Assembly (NCBI GenBank): GCA_964511535.1
Contig: CAZEFW010000022.1
Coordinates: forward strand, 1-64,000
DNA from: CAZCFB01 sp964511535
GTDB lineage: Bacteria > Myxococcota_A > Polyangia > GCA-2747355 > CAZCFB01
DNA: 64,000 nucleotides
Reading direction: 5' to 3'
In this document: in pieces, positions 1 to 7,877 of the stretch
Layout of the letters: each line of letters begins with the position of its first letter
Numbering within the stretch: position 1 is the first letter of the stretch
The notes under the pieces: generated by a model
Seen by the model: only the letters and a program-made list of their open reading frames with translations
Database searches by the model: none
What the model was told of the DNA's origin: nothing
Program-made: the position numbers and the translations under genes

Positions 1-1178
1 GTCAGGCCTTTCTGGCATGACAGGGCGCACTTGCCCGACGAGCAGACCTGGCCCGCCTTGCATGCCGCGGCGCAGGCGCCGCAGTTATACAGGTCGCTGT
101 TGAGGTCGACGCACTTTCCGGAGCAGTCGGTCAGGCCCTGCTGGCATGACAGGGCGCACTTGCCCGACGAGCAGACCTGGCCCGCCTTGCATGCTGCGGC
201 GCACTTGCCGCAGTTGTACAGGTCGCTGGTCAGGTCGACGCACTTACCGGCGCAGTCGGTCAGGCCCTGCTGGCACGACAGGGCGCACTTGCCCGACGAG
301 CAGACCTGTCCTGCGCTGCACGCCTTGGCGCATGAGCCGCAGTTGGCGGTGTCGCTGCTCAGGTCGACGCACTTTCCGGAGCACTCGGTCAGGCCCTGCT
401 GGCATGACAGGGCGCAGCTGCCGGCGGTGCAGACCTGCCCTGCGCTGCACGCCTTGGCGCATGAGCCGCAGTTGGCGGTGTCGCTGCTCAGGTCGACGCA
501 CTTTCCGGAGCACTCGGTCAGGCCCTGCTGACAGGAGAGCACGCACTTGCCGGCCGAGCAGGCTTGCCCGGCGGTACAGGCCACCCCGCAGACGCCGCAG
601 TTGAACATGTCCGCCTTGAGGTCGACGCACTTTCCGGAGCAGTCGGTCAGCCCCTTCTGGCACGACAGGGCGCAGGCGCCGGCCGAGCAGACCTGACCGG
701 CGGGGCATGCCTGGGCGCACTTGCCGCAGTTGAACAGGTCGCTGTTGAGGTCGACGCACTTGCCAGAGCACTCGGTCAGGCCCTTCTGGCATGACAGGGC
801 GCAGGCGCCGGCCGAGCAGACCTGGCCGGCGGGGCATGCCTGGGCACACTTGCCGCAGTTGAGCAGGTCGCTGCTCAGGTCGACGCACTTTCCGGAGCAC
901 TCGGTCAGGCCCTTCTGGCATGACAGGGCGCAGGCGCCCGAGGTGCAGACCTGCCCCGCTGTGCACGCCTTGCTGCACCCGCCGCAGTGGCTGTTGTCTG
1001 CCTGAAGGTCGACGCACTTGCCGGAGCAGTCGGTCAGCCCGGCCTGGCACCAGAGCGTGCACTTGCCCTGGGAGCAGACCTGCCCGGTCGTGCACGCGCC
1101 GCCGCACTTGCCGCAGTTCTTGTTGTCGCTGGTCAGGTCGATGCACTTGCTGCCGCAGCGGGACTTGCCCGCGGGGCA
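1..1178 (-). repeat. 129-bp in-frame coding tandem repeats (9 complete + 1 partial)
   Basis: Units read on the minus strand begin at 1178, 1049, 920, 791, 662, 533, 404, 275, 146 and 17 (partial). Each encodes one 43-residue eight-Cys module. The units around 276-533 are nearly identical at DNA level, and units 146-275 and 18-146 are also close, which suggests recent duplication or gene conversion. The first unit (1050-1178) is the most diverged. Confidence 0.85.
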
Positions 1179-1355
1179 GGGCGGGACCGTGTCGGCCGCG
1201 GCGCCGTCCAGGGGCGCGGCGTCCGGGGTGACCGCTGGCTGGCCGGCCTCGTCGCAGGCCGTCGCTCCGCTGATGATGAGCGCCCCCAGGGCCAGGGCCA
1301 CGAGCCCCCTCGGCAGGCGCGCGGCGCGGGGTTGAGCTGCGGATCGTTTCACCAT
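1..1355 (-). CDS. Cys-rich tandem-repeat lipoprotein (MXAN_6577-like), 3' end cut by window edge
   Basis: Extracellular surface protein, function unknown. Start is ATG at 1353-1355, preceded by GGAGGT with 6-nt spacing. An Arg-rich N-terminus and hydrophobic stretch end in a possible lipobox (GATAC), so it is probably a lipoprotein, though Ala at -3 is atypical. After an Ala/Pro/Asp linker come nine complete 43-residue repeats and the start of a tenth. Each has eight Cys with the consensus CQxGLTxCSGKCVDL, SD..NCGxC, AC.AGQVC, GxC. This spacing matches the myxobacterial MXAN_6577-like Cys-rich family as I know it. The frame is open through base 1, so the C-terminus lies outside. Disulfide-rich folding outside the cytoplasm is inferred from Cys density and the export signal. 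Confidence 0.85.
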   Translation of the reverse strand, partial: MVKRSAAQPRAARLPRGLVALALGALIISGATACDEAGQPAVTPDAAPLDGAAADTVPPCPAGKSRCGSKCIDLTSDNKNCGKCGGACTTGQVCSQGKCTLWCQAGLTDCSGKCVDLQADNSHCGGCSKACTAGQVCTSGACALSCQKGLTECSGKCVDLSSDLLNCGKCAQACPAGQVCSAGACALSCQKGLTECSGKCVDLNSDLFNCGKCAQACPAGQVCSAGACALSCQKGLTDCSGKCVDLKADMFNCGVCGVACTAGQACSAGKCVLSCQQGLTECSGKCVDLSSDTANCGSCAKACSAGQVCTAGSCALSCQQGLTECSGKCVDLSSDTANCGSCAKACSAGQVCSSGKCALSCQQGLTDCAGKCVDLTSDLYNCGKCAAACKAGQVCSSGKCALSCQQGLTDCSGKCVDLNSDLYNCGACAAACKAGQVCSSGKCALSCQKGL

Positions 1356-1469
1356 GGGCTTACCTCCAGTTATGTCGCCGTTCATTGTCCCACATCCGCC
1401 AGCCCTGATCGAAGGGGGCGGGCAGCCGCGCGTGGGCAGGTGAGGGGAAGCGCGGGCGCGATCCCCGGC

Positions 1470-2975
1470 TCACTCCAGCCAGTATCCCCGATACGCCAGC
1501 CCGTCCGGGTCGATCACCTTGGCCACGCAGCGTCGTTTCTGCAGCGCCAGCCAGCGGCTCTGGGGGGTGGAGCCCGGGCCGATGGGGGGGGAGTCTCCCG
1601 CCGGGCAAGCCAGGCGTTTGCCGCCATCGTAAGCCTCCGGAGGTCGGGCATCGCTCACCAGGACGGCCGGCACCGGGGTGCCCGCGGCCAGGCGCGACTC
1701 GGCCTGGTCCAGGGTCAGCGGCCACAGCTCCAGGCCGCGGAACTGCCACAGCTCCAGGTGGCCCTCGAAGCGGGTGGGCGGAAACGCCCCCTCGACGATG
1801 ACCAGCACCTGGCCGCCGGGCGGCTGCAGGGCGCGCACGGTCTGCGGGAGCCCCACGAAGCGCCGGCGGTCCGGGGCGTACAGGCCGAAGTTGTAGGCGC
1901 GGTTGGTCCACCCCTGCTCGGGCGCCAGGTTGAGCTGGACGAAGGGCAGCAGCTGCGAGACGGCCAGCAGCGCCCCGGTGGCCCGGGCCAGGTTGACGGG
2001 CAGCCGCTCGCTGGCGAGCACCACCCCTGCGCCGGCCAGCGCGGCGGCGGCCGGGTAGACGGGCAGCAGGTAGCGGGACCAGTAGTCGAACAGCAAGGCG
2101 AACAGCGCGGTGGACCCGCTGACAAAGAGCCCCAGCAGCATCGCGGTCCGCCGGGCCGCGGGGTAGCGCCGCCAGATCACCACGGCGGAGAGCAGCGCGG
2201 CCACGAGCAGCCCCCAGGTGGCCCCGTGGCTCAGGTACAGGCGGGTGTTGCCCAGCAGGTCGCGGCCAGGGTGGGACACCATGAACACGCTGCGGTAGAT
2301 CCAACCGGCGTTGGGCCAGGCCCAGATGGCCGCCACGGCCGCCGCGGTGGTGGCGGTGATCAGCACCGAGGGCAAGGTGCGCAGGTGACGGCCATGGCGC
2401 CAGACGAGCCACAGCCCGGGCACCACCATGAACGGGATGAAGCCGAGCTTGGTCAGGATGCCCACGCCCATGAGCGCGCCCAGCAGCAGCGCCTGGCGCC
2501 GACGGAACAGTCGCAGCCGCAGGATGAACAGCAGGGTGGCGGTGACCAGCAGCGCCAGCAGCGACTCCTGGAAGTCCATGCGCGCCCAGCCGAAGACCAT
2601 CTGGTTGCTGCCGAGCAGCAGCACCGCCCACTGGCCCGCCGTGGCCCTGCCGATCAGGGCGCGGGCCAGGGCGAAGGAGGCCAGCAGCGCCAGGCCGTGG
2701 GCCGCCAGGGATACCAGCCGGCAGGCCAGCAGCATCTGGCCGGTCAGCAGCGCCAGGGGGTAGGCCAGCAGCGGCGCCGCCGGCCCCTTGTAGCCGAGGC
2801 CGAACAGCCAGGGCAGCATGCTGCCGGCGTTGATGTCCGCGTGCAGGCGCAGGGTCTGATAGGCGAAGGCGTCGGCGCCGGACGGCTGCCGGTCGAGCAG
2901 GATGGCGCGCAGCCCCCAGCCGATGAAGAACAGCAATTGGAGCGCCAGCAGGATCCTGTGGGCCCGCGGCGTCAC
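1470..2975 (-). CDS. GT39-like membrane glycosyltransferase (GT-C fold)
   Basis: Predicted integral membrane protein of 501 aa with about ten or more hydrophobic segments. It resembles the ArnT/dolichyl-phosphate-mannose mannosyltransferase superfamily, which uses a polyprenyl-linked sugar donor on the periplasmic side. The first TM (about residues 8-25) is followed by a loop with an acidic residue (SGADAFAYQ), where GT-C enzymes keep catalytic acids, and later by alternating TMs and a soluble C-terminal domain (about 370-501). Start is GTG at 2973-2975, overlapping the stop of the upstream gene by 4 nt (GTGA), so translational coupling is likely. It is the last gene of a four-gene minus-strand group with two other GT-C proteins. 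The substrate cannot be told from sequence. Confidence 0.7.
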   Translation of the reverse strand: MTPRAHRILLALQLLFFIGWGLRAILLDRQPSGADAFAYQTLRLHADINAGSMLPWLFGLGYKGPAAPLLAYPLALLTGQMLLACRLVSLAAHGLALLASFALARALIGRATAGQWAVLLLGSNQMVFGWARMDFQESLLALLVTATLLFILRLRLFRRRQALLLGALMGVGILTKLGFIPFMVVPGLWLVWRHGRHLRTLPSVLITATTAAAVAAIWAWPNAGWIYRSVFMVSHPGRDLLGNTRLYLSHGATWGLLVAALLSAVVIWRRYPAARRTAMLLGLFVSGSTALFALLFDYWSRYLLPVYPAAAALAGAGVVLASERLPVNLARATGALLAVSQLLPFVQLNLAPEQGWTNRAYNFGLYAPDRRRFVGLPQTVRALQPPGGQVLVIVEGAFPPTRFEGHLELWQFRGLELWPLTLDQAESRLAAGTPVPAVLVSDARPPEAYDGGKRLACPAGDSPPIGPGSTPQSRWLALQKRRCVAKVIDPDGLAYRGYWLE

Positions 2976-4693
2976 GGGGCATCAACCGGGGCGCCGCCCG
3001 GCGCGGGGTGCGACCAGAGGCTGAAGCCCTCGCCCAGGGCGGCGCCGGCGGCCGGCACCCGGCGGACGAGCCGCGCGTCTGGCGGCACAGGCCACGAGGG
3101 GATCTTGTGGTCCCGCGGCGCCTCGTGCACCAGCGTATAGCGTTGCCGGACCTGGCCGCCGAAGCTGCGGAACAGGGCGGTGGGCGCGGCCGGCTTCCAG
3201 CTGCCCGGCGCGTTGTCGTCCACCAGCTTGATGCCGGCCAGGTCGTACATCACCGGCAGGGTGACGAACAGCGTCGCCGGCGAGCGGGCCGGCGGCGGGT
3301 GCAGCTCCAGCAGCACGCCGTCGCCGTCATCGCCGTGGCGTCGGCGCAGCTCCTCCAGCAGCTCGACCACCGCCGCGAACCGCCCCTCCTTGACCGGCGG
3401 CCCGGCGCTCTCAACCGGGCCGGTCTGCTCGGCGGCCCAGCACGGCTCGCAGATCAGCAGCCGGTCGTGGGGGCGCCAGCTGGAAAAGGAGCAGGCCAGC
3501 CAGGTCCCGCCTGCGGCCAGCAGCAGCGCCGCCGTGGCCATCCCCCTGGCCCGCCGGGGCAGCGCCGCGTGCAGGCCCACCGCGGCGAACAGGGCCAGCA
3601 GCGGGTACAGGGGCGCCAGGTAGCGGGCCACGTTGTGCGGGTTGTTGCACAGGAAGGCGAAGCCGGTGGCGCCCCCCAGCAGGACCAGCCCCAGCTCCAT
3701 GCGCCGGCCCGGGGCGCGGGCCAGGCGGCGCCAAGCCGGCGGCAGCAGCAGCGACAGCGCGGCGGCGGCCGACAGGTAGAACACTGCCGGCGATGCGCCG
3801 TTGGGCATCACCCGCAGGTAGTAGGCCAGGGCAGAGCGGTCGTCGGTGGGGAAGGAGGCCGCGATGTCGCCAGTGACATGGTGCTGCACGTAGGAGAAGA
3901 AGGTCGGCAGGGCGCCCCACCAGAAGGGCGCGGCCGCCGCCACGGTGAGCAGCGCGCAGCCGCCCATGTGCAGCAGCAGGCGCGAGCGCCGCAGCCCCGG
4001 CTTGTACAGCAGCGACAGCAGCGCGTGCACGCACAGCGGGGCCACGAAGAAGATCGGGTAGTGCGGCCTGAACAGGAACCCGGCGCCGATGCCGAGCCCC
4101 AGCAGCAGCGTGGGCCTCGGGCGAGTGAAGCGGTTGGTGGCGAGCAGCAGGTACAGGTTGCCGGCCACGAAGGCGCAGCCGATGATGTCGGGGGTGATGT
4201 GACGGCTGGCGCCGAACAGCATCGGATAGAACGAGGCGAGGGCCGCGGCGGTGAGCCCGGCGGACCTGGACCAGAGCCGCCGGCCCAGCAGGTAGAGCGC
4301 GGCCAGCAGCCCGAAGAAGAACAGGGTGCCCACCAGGCGGAAGGCGACCCAGCTCGGCTGCACCAGCTCGGCCAGGGCCACGCCGGGCAGGGTGCGCGCC
4401 AGGGGCCAGAACGGGTTGAGGTGCGTGGAGGGGGAGGCCACCCACTGCAGCAGCCCGCCCAAGCCGAGGTGCCTGTAAACGGTCCTCGCGTACTGGCCGT
4501 CGATGAAGTGCCAGCTCTCGTCGAGCCAGACCAGCTCCAGGTCCTCGGCCCACCAGAGCCAGTTGGCGATGAGGTGCAGCATGAACAGCCCGAGGAGCAG
4601 CACGCGGTGGCGCGGGCTGCCGCCGAGCAGGGACGCGCCGGCGGCGCGGACCCACGGGGGGATCATGCTCGGGGCGGGCATGGGCCCCAGCAT
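2972..4693 (-). CDS. GT39-family membrane glycosyltransferase (GT-C fold)
   Basis: 573-aa polytopic membrane protein. After the first TM (about residues 29-48) the loop carries WLDESWHF, the acidic D-E pair typical of family 39 glycosyltransferases and probably catalytic. A later conserved region (RHITPDIIG) and at least nine further TMs fit the GT-C architecture. A soluble domain of about 150 residues follows the last TM (from about residue 400). Its stop overlaps the GTG start of the next GT39-like gene, and it lies 19 nt downstream of another GT-C gene, so the three probably form one transcript making or modifying a surface glycan. Donor and acceptor are unknown. Confidence 0.78.
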   Translation of the reverse strand: MLGPMPAPSMIPPWVRAAGASLLGGSPRHRVLLLGLFMLHLIANWLWWAEDLELVWLDESWHFIDGQYARTVYRHLGLGGLLQWVASPSTHLNPFWPLARTLPGVALAELVQPSWVAFRLVGTLFFFGLLAALYLLGRRLWSRSAGLTAAALASFYPMLFGASRHITPDIIGCAFVAGNLYLLLATNRFTRPRPTLLLGLGIGAGFLFRPHYPIFFVAPLCVHALLSLLYKPGLRRSRLLLHMGGCALLTVAAAAPFWWGALPTFFSYVQHHVTGDIAASFPTDDRSALAYYLRVMPNGASPAVFYLSAAAALSLLLPPAWRRLARAPGRRMELGLVLLGGATGFAFLCNNPHNVARYLAPLYPLLALFAAVGLHAALPRRARGMATAALLLAAGGTWLACSFSSWRPHDRLLICEPCWAAEQTGPVESAGPPVKEGRFAAVVELLEELRRRHGDDGDGVLLELHPPPARSPATLFVTLPVMYDLAGIKLVDDNAPGSWKPAAPTALFRSFGGQVRQRYTLVHEAPRDHKIPSWPVPPDARLVRRVPAAGAALGEGFSLWSHPAPGGAPVDAP

Positions 4694-4712
4694 ATCACCC
4701 GGGGGGGGCGGC

Positions 4713-6641
4713 TCAATTTTGTGTTCGGCGCTCCAGCAGCCGCAGGTGGCAAAGGAAGCTGATGCCGTCGCCCATGATCCGCTTGATGCGGATGGCGTCG
4801 TAGCCGTTGGTGAGCGCGCTGCGTGGCACCGCCAGGCGGTCGATGCGCTGGCGCTGCGTCACGAAGTCGGCCTCGAGGCTCAGCACCCCCACCGCCGCGT
4901 TGTCCTTGAGGAACGCGAGCTCGTAGGTGTCGTTGTTATCCAGCGAGACCTCCACCTCCGGCGCGAAGCTGCTCCGGGCCAGGGTCACCACCAGGGTGTG
5001 CTTGAAGCGGGTCACTTGCTGCAGGCGGCGCGGCCGCAGCGGGTCATGGGTCGTGGCCAGCTGCGACTGCTGCACGGTCTGCTCCTCCCGGCCGAACCGG
5101 CTCAGGGGGCCGTCGTAGCGGCGCATGCCGCGGTGCTCCAGGTTCAGCCGCCAGATGGCGCCCGCGCGGCCGGGGGCCAGCAGCGGCCCCCGGGTGGCCA
5201 GCAGCAGGTCGTCCATCAGCGCCGCGGCGCGCGGGTCGCGCAGCTGATTTTTTCCGCTGCGCAGGGTGCGGATGTAGCCGGCCGGGATCTTGCGGTACAC
5301 ATGGCCAGGTCGGAGCTGGCGTGCATCCTTGGGCGGCATGCGCGCCACCATGGCGTCGGTGAGGCCGAAGGGGCTGACCGCGTGGCACTCCGGCCCCCAC
5401 TGGAAGCTGCTCCACCCGCGGCTCACGATGCCCACCTCCTGACAGGATTGATCCGAGCCGAGCTCCGCGTGGCTCAGGTCGCCTCTTTCCAGCCGGGCCA
5501 GCAGCCCGTTGGTCTGGTAGTACATGGCGCGCTCGTCGGCGAACAGGTACCGCGTCAGGGTGGTGTGGTCCGCCAGCTCCGCCCCGGTCCGCAGCGGAGA
5601 GCGGGCGCTGGACAGGCTCAGCCCGGCCAGCGCCAGGGTGACGGCCAGGGCGGCCGGCCACCGCACCACCAGGCGCCCGCGCACCAGCATCGCCGCGGCG
5701 GCGAACAGCGGCATGGACAGAAACCGGCCCACCATGAAGTCGCCACCGATCCAGATCACGTAGGCCAGGTAGAGCAGGATCCCCAGGGCGGTGGGCCAGC
5801 GCTGCAGGTCGGGCTTGCGCAGCAGCACCGCGGCGCAGATTGCGGCGATGGCCGGCAGGGTCACCCGGTCCAGCTGCAGCGGCGCCAGCAGGTACTGCGC
5901 GCCCCGGTCGAGCAGCATGGCCCGCTCGAGGCCCGCGCTGCCGAGCTTGGCCCAGCCCGTGTTCGGGATCAGCGAGCCGTAGTACAGCAGGGAGAACGCC
6001 TCCCACAGCAGCAGCGGCGCGAACCCGGCGGCAAGCGCCAACAGGTGGCGCCGGGATCCCCGGGCCGCCAGCGCGGCGATGTGGGGCAGCACCAGCAGCC
6101 CGAAGTCCAGCCGCGTGCAGCAGAGCAGCGCCGCCAGCAGGGCGAGGCGGAAGCTCTCGGCCGCGCCCAGGCCTGCCCGGCGCCACTGCAGCAGGAAGGT
6201 CAGCAGCAGCAGGTGACCCAGTGGGTTCTCCAGCCCCGAAGTGGCGTAGTCCATGGCGGCCTTGGAGCAGACCAGCAGGGCGCACCCGAGCAGCACCAGC
6301 GGGAGCTGAAACCGACACAGCCGGCACAGCAGCAGCGCCGCGCCGGCGGTCAGCGCCAGCGACAGCACGAGGGTGGTGACGAAGTGGTTCGGGTGCAGCA
6401 GGTAGTTCAACGACAGCAGCAGGGTCCACAGCGGGTTGGTGAACCCCTGCACCCGCTCGGGAGGGTTGTGCAGCAGGCCGTGGCCCGAGGCCAGGTTGGC
6501 GGCGGCCTCCAGGGAGAAGAAGGCGTCGTCCGACAGCCAGGCCGACCGGGCGGCCACCACCACCACCGCGCCCACGGCGGCTGCCACGGCGATGCCACGC
6601 AAGACGCTGGGCCTGAGCAGCCGGGCGGCGGCGCCCGTCAT
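4713..6641 (-). CDS. GT-C glycosyltransferase (AftB-like N-terminus) with C-terminal accessory module
   Basis: 642-aa membrane protein. The first periplasmic loop contains SDDAFFSLEAAANLASGHGL and then ERVQGFTNPLW, matching the DD...A..L..G.GL...P.ERV.G.T.PLW signature of AftB-like arabinofuranosyltransferases and related GT-C proteins; the DD pair is the likely catalytic site. About ten TMs follow to roughly residue 345. The soluble C-terminal part ends with a ~95-residue module (about 545-640; landmarks LDNNDTYEL, VGVLSLEADF, GYDAIRIKRI, GDGISFLCHL) that is also at the C-terminus of the product encoded just upstream. Only 1 nt separates the two genes. Its role in surface glycan assembly is inferred. 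Confidence 0.72.
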   Translation of the reverse strand: MTGAAARLLRPSVLRGIAVAAAVGAVVVVAARSAWLSDDAFFSLEAAANLASGHGLLHNPPERVQGFTNPLWTLLLSLNYLLHPNHFVTTLVLSLALTAGAALLLCRLCRFQLPLVLLGCALLVCSKAAMDYATSGLENPLGHLLLLTFLLQWRRAGLGAAESFRLALLAALLCCTRLDFGLLVLPHIAALAARGSRRHLLALAAGFAPLLLWEAFSLLYYGSLIPNTGWAKLGSAGLERAMLLDRGAQYLLAPLQLDRVTLPAIAAICAAVLLRKPDLQRWPTALGILLYLAYVIWIGGDFMVGRFLSMPLFAAAAMLVRGRLVVRWPAALAVTLALAGLSLSSARSPLRTGAELADHTTLTRYLFADERAMYYQTNGLLARLERGDLSHAELGSDQSCQEVGIVSRGWSSFQWGPECHAVSPFGLTDAMVARMPPKDARQLRPGHVYRKIPAGYIRTLRSGKNQLRDPRAAALMDDLLLATRGPLLAPGRAGAIWRLNLEHRGMRRYDGPLSRFGREEQTVQQSQLATTHDPLRPRRLQQVTRFKHTLVVTLARSSFAPEVEVSLDNNDTYELAFLKDNAAVGVLSLEADFVTQRQRIDRLAVPRSALTNGYDAIRIKRIMGDGISFLCHLRLLERRTQN

Positions 6642-6642
6642 C

Positions 6643-7779
6643 TCAGCCGGGGGAGTCCGGTGACGCCGCGCCGGCGGCCTCGGCCTCGTCGGCCGGCGGG
6701 GCAGCCTTTGATGGCGGCGTCTCCTTTACCGGCGGGGCCGCCGTGGGCGGCGGGGCTGCCTTTGCCGGCGGGGCTGCCTTTGCCGGCGGGGCCCCGTCGT
6801 CAGCGGGCTGCGCTGGCATCTCGTCCCGAAAGATCAGGTGCCCCACGACATAGACGCCATCGCCCGACTCGTGCACCACCAGCAGGCGGTCGTAGCCCTC
6901 CTCGATGGCCGTGGCCGGCACTGCCTGCCGCTCCACCCTGAGCCCCGGGATGTTCGGCTTCTTTTCGAACCGCAGCGCGCCCACGCGCCGCTCGCCGTTG
7001 AAGAACCGCACCACGTAGATGTCGTTGCAGTCCAGCGACAGGTCGATGACCGGGTCCTTGCGCACCGCCCCCAGGTTTACCTGCAGCGGATCGTCGAACT
7101 GGATCGTGCCCTTGGCGTCCCAGGCGGTGCCCTGGGGCATGACCGTGGCCAGCGCGCTCAGCTCCACGCTCCTGTGGCGCTTTGTGGCCGCGGGCGCGCT
7201 CGCCGGCGCCTCGTCTCCCGGCGCCTCATCCTCGGCGGCGCTATCCCGGCCCATGGCGAGGTAGCTCACCGCGGCCACCGCGGCCACCACCGCCAGACCC
7301 GCGGCCGCCAGGGCCGCCTTGCGGGCCGGCGACCGGCGCAGGCCAACGACCCGGGCCTGCCAGTGCAGCTTGCGGTGCGCCTCCTCCGCCATGCGCAGCT
7401 GGTGGCGCACATGGGCGGCCAGCTGCTTGCGCTGCGCCCGGTCCGCGCCCTCGTGCGCCTCGAGCCGCGCCAGCATCTCGTCCGGCGCGAGGGTCGGCGC
7501 GAACTGGCAGATCGCCTCGTAGCTCGCCTGCCACAGCGCCGGGTCCTTGCCAGCGCGCCCGGCGTTGGGCAGCGCCTCGGGGCGCAGCTCGAACGAGCCC
7601 TGCGCGGGGTAGGGCTCTCCATCGGCCCTGGCCTGAATGCAGGCCAGGGTGTGCCAGGCGTTGTACAGGTGCAGCCCGGCCTGAGCCAAAAACCCGTCCA
7701 TGTACATCGACCGCGCTGCCACCACCTCGTTGTACATGTGCTGCAGCAGGAGCTCGTGCTTCCCGGTGGTTTGTCCCAT
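6643..7779 (-). CDS. Single-TM protein sharing a C-terminal module with the adjacent glycosyltransferase
   Basis: Unrecognised 378-aa protein. Start is ATG at 7777-7779 because a GGAGGA motif lies 7 nt upstream; an upstream in-frame start at 7815 lacks this support. A helical, charged N-terminal domain (about 1-145) precedes one TM (about 155-175), then an Ala/Glu linker. Residues about 200-315 form a module with SLDCNDIYVV, VGALRFE, EEGYDRLLVV and GDGVYVVGHL, clearly similar to the end of the next gene's product. The tail is made of repeated AAPPAKAAPP-type Pro/Ala/Lys units. First gene of the glycosyltransferase operon. It may tether or regulate the GT-C enzyme through the shared module, which is inference. 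Confidence 0.65.
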   Translation of the reverse strand: MGQTTGKHELLLQHMYNEVVAARSMYMDGFLAQAGLHLYNAWHTLACIQARADGEPYPAQGSFELRPEALPNAGRAGKDPALWQASYEAICQFAPTLAPDEMLARLEAHEGADRAQRKQLAAHVRHQLRMAEEAHRKLHWQARVVGLRRSPARKAALAAAGLAVVAAVAAVSYLAMGRDSAAEDEAPGDEAPASAPAATKRHRSVELSALATVMPQGTAWDAKGTIQFDDPLQVNLGAVRKDPVIDLSLDCNDIYVVRFFNGERRVGALRFEKKPNIPGLRVERQAVPATAIEEGYDRLLVVHESGDGVYVVGHLIFRDEMPAQPADDGAPPAKAAPPAKAAPPPTAAPPVKETPPSKAAPPADEAEAAGAASPDSPG

Positions 7780-7863
7780 GGTCGGATCCTCCCCGACGCC
7801 TGCGGCGGGCAGCAAGATCTTTCTTGGCGGCGCACTCCAGGCCCTGCCTCGCTGCGCTGGAAG

Positions 7864-7869
7864 TATAAT
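7864..7869 (+). promoter_or_regulatory. Candidate -10 box (TATAAT) giving a near-leaderless transcript
   Basis: A perfect TATAAT lies 9 nt upstream of the ATG at 7878, so a transcript starting about 7 nt later would have almost no leader. No good -35 hexamer is visible at 16-18 nt upstream, and no Shine-Dalgarno precedes the ATG. The match could be chance in this otherwise GC-rich gap between divergent genes. Confidence 0.35.
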
Positions 7870-7877
7870 GAGCGGCG

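Noticed and set aside
1..1178. Regular repeats looking like a CRISPR array
   Set aside because: Period is 129 bp with coding register and no unique spacers; it is a Cys-repeat protein. Same for the 96-bp repeats at 61.9-64 kb.
987..6941. Several long plus-strand frames over the glycosyltransferase cluster
   Set aside because: Antisense to membrane proteins with real TMs and motifs; they lack hydrophobic pattern or domains.
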